From the NCBI GenBank assembly GCA_003486025.1, contig DNHA01000145.1:15039-23731 (forward strand): a stretch of 8,693 nucleotides of DNA. Direction: 5' to 3'. The position numbers and the translations under genes were made by a program. The DNA is from Micrococcaceae bacterium (GTDB taxonomy: Bacteria > Actinomycetota > Actinomycetes > Actinomycetales > Micrococcaceae). Below the pieces are notes generated by a model that had not been told where the DNA came from, ran no database searches, and saw only the letters and a list, made by a program, of their open reading frames with translations. Shown here piece by piece: positions 5,177 to 8,693 of the stretch (position 1 is its first letter; each line of letters begins with the position of its first letter).

Positions 5177-7345
5177 GTGAACAATAATATGGGCGTTAAC
5201 CGTGTACTGGGTCTGGGGCTTACGGCTATTTTGACTCTCGGGCTTGGTGCTCCAGCTATAGCGGCTGCACCGCTACAGCCGGCCACCGTATTTGCAAGTA
5301 CGGTGGCCACAGCAAAGATCATCAAAAAGACTAAGGCAAGCCTGACGATGCGTAAGACCGCGTCAAGCAGGGCAGCGTCGGTGCTCGTAATTCCCAAGAA
5401 CACCACACTGAACGTTTCGCGGAGCAGCTCCGGCTGGGACCAAGTCAGCTACAAAAGCAAAATCGGGTGGGTCCCGGCTCAGCAACTGACACCAGTCAAA
5501 GCCCAGACGCAAGCAACGCCAAAAACCGTTGTCTATCGCTACCTCAAATCATTCCAGTCGTTGCGGCAGAAACCTTCGGCAGCGTCTGCCTCGCTGACCG
5601 GGGTCATCCGCAAAACTAAGGTTCAACGTCTAGGCTCCTCCGGATCATGGACGCGCATCAAGGTCGGACGAAGCATCGGATTTGTTCCCACAAATCAGCT
5701 ATCCTCGGCGATGCCGGCGGCTGTCTACAAGTATTCGAAAGCCAAGCAGCCTCTATTCCAGAAGAACTCGAGCAATTCGAAGAGATTGGCTACTGTCGCC
5801 TCTGGCGCCAAAGTTGAATGGTTCCGCACTTCCGGTAGCTGGGCTCATGTCTCGGTGTCGGGGACAAAGGGATGGATCTCGGCTGCAAAGCTCAGTAGTA
5901 CAAAGCCGGATACCACCAAGATCATCGGCTCACGCTGGCTCATCGCGGACACGGTGCTTCGCGAGGGCAATTGGAACAAGACTAGATCTTTGGGCACCTT
6001 AAGAGCCGGAGAAAAACTCGGCCTGGTTCTCACCAAGGGGTCATGGAGCAAGATTCGGACAACTCGCGGCATCGGGTGGGTCCCAACAGCAAATCTGACA
6101 AGCAGAACGTTCAAAGCAATCCCCGCCACCCCACGGTGGGTCCTAAAGAATACAACACTGCGTACCGGAGCTTCCAGCAGCACGGCAAAAAAGGCAACGG
6201 TGCTTGCCCGCGAAAAGGTGACTTTGTACGGCACCTCAAATGGCTGGTCCCGCGTCAAAACCTCGAAGGGTTTTGGCTGGATTTCTTCGAAGGATCTCTC
6301 GGCGAACAAACCCGTGTCCGACGTGTTGAAGGGCAACCGGTGGGCCATTAGTTCGGTAGCGGTCCGGGCCTCCACCTCGTCAACAGCAAAATCTTTAGGG
6401 ACGATTCGCCCCGGCAGCAAAGTAGGGTTCTATCGCAGCAGCGGCTCTTGGTCAAAGATCAAAACCGGACAGGTTATCGGCTGGGTGCCAAGTTCTACGC
6501 TGATCGACAAGACCTATGCCCCGCTGAATAACGTCAAACGCTGGGCAACTACCAACGTGAATCTGCGTGAAGGCGGATCCACCTCATACCGGTCTTTAGG
6601 CGTCATTCCCAAAAATCAGCAAGTCACCGCGCACGGAACAGCTAACGGGTGGACTCGAATCACCACTGCGCAAGGTGTCGGATGGGTCAGCTCTGCCTAC
6701 GTGACGTCCAATCCTCCTAAAGCACCGGTTCCCGACAAGCAGCAGGTATTCCGGTGGACTACGGCGAACGTGAACCTACGAGCCGGCGGCGGAGTTGAGC
6801 ACCGAAGCCTAGGCGTAGTGCCCATGGGCGAGAAGGTCACCTTCCTCAAGATGAGCAATGGCTGGTCGCAGATCAAATCTTCTCAAGGCACAGGGTGGGT
6901 CAGCGCCAAATACCTGGCTACTAAAGCGCCAGTGAGTCTGCATCCCGATGCGCAACGCGTGCTCAAGGCAATCGACCATCGTTTCGGTGACACCGTGAGC
7001 AATATCCATACCATCAGGAGCGGGTCAGTGGGGCACAGCGCAGGCAAGGCAGTTGACCTGATGATCCGGGATTACAAGAACAAGAACCGTATTGCCCAGG
7101 GCGACCAGATAGCCCAGTTCTTGCTCGATAACCGGGAACAGCTCGGCGTGTATTACCTCATCTGGCAGGACCAAATTTGGTTGCCAGGTTCGGGGTGGAA
7201 CGAATACTCAGCTTCGGGTAAATACGGGACGCAGTTCACCAATAATTGGAATGACACCACCAAGCACATGGACCATATCCATGTTGAGGTCTATGGCGAT
7301 TCCGGGTCCGATGGCCGGCTGGACCTGAGCGCACTGGGGCACTGA
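5177..7345 (+). CDS. Secreted eight-SH3b-repeat protein with LAS-type peptidase-like C-terminus
   Basis: A 722-residue protein. Residues 1-31 form a Sec signal peptide: N-terminal Arg9, hydrophobic VLGLGLTAILTLGLG, then a probable AxA cleavage near residues 28-31. Eight bacterial SH3 (SH3b) domains follow at about 46-104, 119-175, 184-240, 253-308, 320-375, 388-442, 455-510 and 526-581. Most show a 'lR....... G......GW..i....G[WF][VI]' pattern. The C-terminus (about 589-705) has HX6D (His620, Asp627 in GHSAGKAVD) and HMDHIHVEV (His700, His702), the zinc-site pattern of LAS metallopeptidases (M15/VanY-like; resembles the ARB_07466-type domain). It is rich in Lys/Arg, as wall binders are. Inferred role: binds peptidoglycan and cleaves peptide cross-links outside the cell. 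The start is GTG 5177 with only weak GAGAG before it; ATG 5189 is an alternative that keeps the signal peptide. A single gene. The peptidase may be inactive if a catalytic acid is missing, which I cannot place. Confidence 0.87.
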   Translation: MNNNMGVNRVLGLGLTAILTLGLGAPAIAAAPLQPATVFASTVATAKIIKKTKASLTMRKTASSRAASVLVIPKNTTLNVSRSSSGWDQVSYKSKIGWVPAQQLTPVKAQTQATPKTVVYRYLKSFQSLRQKPSAASASLTGVIRKTKVQRLGSSGSWTRIKVGRSIGFVPTNQLSSAMPAAVYKYSKAKQPLFQKNSSNSKRLATVASGAKVEWFRTSGSWAHVSVSGTKGWISAAKLSSTKPDTTKIIGSRWLIADTVLREGNWNKTRSLGTLRAGEKLGLVLTKGSWSKIRTTRGIGWVPTANLTSRTFKAIPATPRWVLKNTTLRTGASSSTAKKATVLAREKVTLYGTSNGWSRVKTSKGFGWISSKDLSANKPVSDVLKGNRWAISSVAVRASTSSTAKSLGTIRPGSKVGFYRSSGSWSKIKTGQVIGWVPSSTLIDKTYAPLNNVKRWATTNVNLREGGSTSYRSLGVIPKNQQVTAHGTANGWTRITTAQGVGWVSSAYVTSNPPKAPVPDKQQVFRWTTANVNLRAGGGVEHRSLGVVPMGEKVTFLKMSNGWSQIKSSQGTGWVSAKYLATKAPVSLHPDAQRVLKAIDHRFGDTVSNIHTIRSGSVGHSAGKAVDLMIRDYKNKNRIAQGDQIAQFLLDNREQLGVYYLIWQDQIWLPGSGWNEYSASGKYGTQFTNNWNDTTKHMDHIHVEVYGDSGSDGRLDLSALGH
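5312..6919 (+). repeat. Array of eight SH3b-encoding repeats with 135-codon pair period
   Basis: Within the wall-protein gene, SH3b modules begin (aligned at the 'RW/KY' motif) at residues 121, 185, 253, 320, 388, 455 and 526, after a more divergent first copy. Distances between every second module are 132 (2 to 4) and then exactly 135 (3 to 5, 4 to 6, 5 to 7). Even copies read GSW plus [WF]VP; odd copies 3, 5 and 7 read GW[IV]S, mostly with NGW. The eighth copy resembles the seventh (NVNLR, RSLGVVP), with a 71-residue step. Confidence 0.8.
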
Positions 7346-7359
7346 ATTCGGCTGAAGGG

Positions 7360-7470
7360 CTAAGCCGCGACGTTGGCTGCCCCGTGGGGTACCAGCTCCA
7401 GGATGCGCAGCGGATGTCCTGCGTTTGCAATCGTCCGCCTTGGGTTTCCCAAGGGCCGGTCCGATGGCAG
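7360..7470 (-). other. Possible relic coding fragment in intergenic gap
   Basis: A minus-strand frame of 36 codons, open from a TAG at 7471-7473 down to a TAG at 7360-7362, ends RILELVPHGAANVAA. It looks like a protein C-terminus and has no proper start. It may be a decayed gene remnant or chance. The 229-bp gap 7346-7574 holds no other frame that I find convincing. Confidence 0.2.
7438..7454. terminator. Hairpin downstream of the wall-protein gene
   Basis: CCTTGGG (7438-7444), loop TTT, CCCAAGG (7448-7454): a perfect 7-bp stem 92 bases after the wall-protein stop. No T run follows on either strand, so it is only a candidate transcript 3' end or processing site. Confidence 0.35.
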
Positions 7471-7504
7471 CTATGGGCAGTGAACGCCCGTCCAAAAGAG
7501 CGGT

Positions 7505-7522
7505 AGTCCGAAATTTCGGACT
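7505..7522. promoter_or_regulatory. Perfect 18-bp palindrome, candidate hutG operator
   Basis: AGTCCGAAATTTCGGACT is identical to its reverse complement and has no spacer. It lies 52 bases before the hutG start, where a dimeric regulator would bind to control it. I cannot match it confidently to a known operator family. Confidence 0.55.
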
Positions 7523-7574
7523 GAATTGGCCCCGGGTGCTAGTGAGCAGGTCGTGGATCTGATCTGCTGGTGAC

Positions 7575-8555
7575 ATGGAGAAAAATGCGTCGCATGCCAA
7601 GGTACAGGTAGACCGGCCAGCTGCACCCTGGGGTGGTCGCATCGACGGGACCGGCGCCGAGCACCTGCGCTGGCACCAGCACGTGCACACCGGGGAGATT
7701 TCCGCTTTGGAGACCGGCGCCAGCCTTCGGCCGGCATCCTTGCTGGGGTTCGCCTCGGACGCAGGCGTACTGCGAAATCAGGGGCGGACCGGCGCAGCCA
7801 ACGGCCCGCAGGCGTTGCGCGCAGCTTTAGGCTCGCTGGCGGTTCACCACCCACGTGCCGTGCATGATGCGGGGGACATTGTGGTGCTCGGTGACGAACT
7901 CGAATCAGGCCAGGTTCGACTGGCCCAGGCGGTGTCGGCGCTGCTGAACGCCGGCACGATGCCGGTAGTGCTTGGCGGAGGGCACGAGACCGCCTACGGA
8001 TCGTTTAGCGGACTCTTTGATCATTTTCGCGCACAACCCGGCACGCGCATTGGAATCTTGAACTTGGACGCTCATTTTGACCTGCGTAGCGCACCGCGCC
8101 GGAGCAGCGGGACACCGTTCAAAGATATCGCCAATGATATGCAAGCGGCCGGACAAGATTTTAACTACGCCGTCATTGGCATCAGCGAAGCAAGTAATAC
8201 CCCGGTGCTCTTCGACCAGGCTCAGGGGCTTGGGGTCCAATATCTTGTAGATGAGCAATGCGGCGCGGGGAATCTGGGAACGGTCATCGAGTTTGTTCGT
8301 GGGTTCCTGGATTCCGTTGACCAGCTGTATCTGACCATTGACCTTGATGTTCTGCCAGCCGCGACTGCCCCGGGGGTCAGTGCGCCGGCAGCCTACGGGG
8401 TGCCCTTGGAGGTTATCCACGCGGTGTGCCGCTACGTTGCGGACAGCGGAAAACTTGGACTTGTTGACGTGGTGGAGCTGAACCCGAGCTTTGATATCGA
8501 TGCGCGTACCGCGCGTACCGCTGCCAGACTCATCCATACCTTGATCGGCACTTAG
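7575..8555 (+). CDS. hutG: Formimidoylglutamase (HutG), arginase superfamily
   Basis: A 326-residue cytosolic enzyme of the arginase/ureohydrolase family. It hydrolyses N-formimidoyl-L-glutamate to glutamate and formamide, the last step of the four-enzyme histidine utilisation route. All six Mn ligands are visible: His137 (GGGHE), Asp165, His167 and Asp169 (NLDAHFD), and Asp256 and Asp258 (TIDLDVL). HutG-specific signatures are NQGRTGAANGPQALR (68-82), SSGTPF (177-182), SNTPVLF (207-213), PGVSAPAAYGVPL (266-278) and ELNPSFDID (301-309). These separate it from arginase and agmatinase. ATG 7575 is the only start before the conserved WGGRID segment, since TGA at 7560-7562 closes the frame upstream. 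The Shine-Dalgarno is weak. No other hut gene lies within the window; a perfect palindrome upstream may control it. Confidence 0.94.
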   Translation: MEKNASHAKVQVDRPAAPWGGRIDGTGAEHLRWHQHVHTGEISALETGASLRPASLLGFASDAGVLRNQGRTGAANGPQALRAALGSLAVHHPRAVHDAGDIVVLGDELESGQVRLAQAVSALLNAGTMPVVLGGGHETAYGSFSGLFDHFRAQPGTRIGILNLDAHFDLRSAPRRSSGTPFKDIANDMQAAGQDFNYAVIGISEASNTPVLFDQAQGLGVQYLVDEQCGAGNLGTVIEFVRGFLDSVDQLYLTIDLDVLPAATAPGVSAPAAYGVPLEVIHAVCRYVADSGKLGLVDVVELNPSFDIDARTARTAARLIHTLIGT

Positions 8556-8595
8556 CAGGCGCACGCATTTCGCACCGATTGTGACATCAAGCTTG

Positions 8596-8617
8596 AATGT
8601 TTGACCCCTCAAACATT
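8596..8617. promoter_or_regulatory. Inverted repeat overlapping a promoter, candidate operator
   Basis: AATGTTTGA (8596-8604) and TCAAACATT (8609-8617) are perfect reverse complements separated by CCCC. The site sits 40 bases after hutG and overlaps the candidate -35 at 8601-8606, as a repressor operator would. No T run follows, so a hutG terminator is less likely. Confidence 0.5.
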
Positions 8618-8629
8618 ATGCTGTGTAAA
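8601..8629 (+). promoter_or_regulatory. Candidate promoter of the gene leaving the right edge
   Basis: TTGACC (8601-8606) matches the first five positions of the sigma-70-type -35. A 17-base spacer leads to TGTAAA (8624-8629), a fair -10. It points into the possible gene start at 8665. Confidence 0.4.
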
Positions 8630-8664
8630 AGCGGATTTCTCGCGGGCAGTCAAAGTGAAATGGT

Positions 8665-8693
8665 GTGAGCAACGGTGCAAGCAGCAAAAGGTC
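8665..8693 (+). CDS. Possible 5' end of a gene cut by the window edge
   Basis: GTG 8665 opens a frame reading MSNGASSKR to the edge, about 35 bases after the candidate -10. Only nine full codons are present and the Shine-Dalgarno is weak (AAGTGA). The product cannot be named. Placement next to hutG with its own operator-like site would suit a transporter or regulator, but this is a guess. Confidence 0.3.

Noticed and set aside
5845..6420. 191-codon minus-strand frame opposite the SH3b array
   Set aside because: It is a shadow of the repeat-coding strand, with repeated composition and no independent support.
7438..7454. Firm intrinsic terminator for the wall-protein gene
   Set aside because: The 7-bp hairpin lacks a T run and lies 92 bases after the stop, so it is kept only as a weak candidate.
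7208..7690. 160-codon minus-strand frame across the hutG start
   Set aside because: It overlaps two well-supported plus-strand genes and has low-complexity Arg/Pro/Gly-rich content typical of a shadow frame.
8502..8519. Tandem GCGCGTACC repeat near the end of hutG as a recent duplication
   Set aside because: It encodes ARTART inside the conserved C-terminal region, which has normal length for HutG, so it is ordinary coding sequence.

Overview
The window looks like chromosome of a moderately high-GC actinobacterium, most likely a Micrococcaceae member of the Arthrobacter/Glutamicibacter type. This rests on GTG starts, a leaderless-type promoter (TAnnnT six bases before a GTG), a PTH2-type peptidyl-tRNA hydrolase with a long N-terminal extension, and a multi-SH3b secreted wall protein with a metallopeptidase-like C-terminus. 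The genus is an inference. I see no RNA gene, insertion sequence, CRISPR array or phage gene.

Left part (77-3071), minus strand: a three-gene operon transcribed leftward. First is an MmgE/PrpD-family gene, then a VOC-fold (type I extradiol dioxygenase-like) protein 26 bp downstream, then an MhpC-like alpha/beta hydrolase whose GTG overlaps the preceding stop by 4 bp (GTGA). It ends at a very long, probably bidirectional hairpin terminator (77-129). Dioxygenase plus alpha/beta hydrolase is the usual pairing of a meta-cleavage pathway (ring opening, then C-C hydrolysis). MmgE/PrpD enzymes are hydratases, dehydratases, decarboxylases or epimerases of carboxylic acids. The operon may therefore degrade an aromatic or heterocyclic acid, substrate unknown. 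The MmgE/PrpD gene carries one in-frame TAA at codon 100 and otherwise reads through its full length, so it is a fresh pseudogene or a base error.

Middle part (3266-4907): a divergent, probably leaderless PTH2-type peptidyl-tRNA hydrolase gene, a convergent intergenic region with a candidate hairpin, and a minus-strand NmrA-like atypical SDR gene (NAD(P)-binding quinone-oxidoreductase type).

Right part (5128-8693), plus strand: a 722-residue secreted, basic protein with a signal peptide, eight SH3b repeats and a C-terminal LAS-type metallopeptidase-like domain (HX6D and HxH). The repeats show an exact 135-residue higher-order period, meaning duplication of SH3b pairs. After a 229-bp gap holding a hairpin, a perfect 18-bp palindrome and a possible relic reading frame comes a complete formimidoylglutamase gene, hutG (last step of one histidine utilisation route). 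The window closes with a strong inverted repeat overlapping a candidate promoter for a gene that runs off the right edge.
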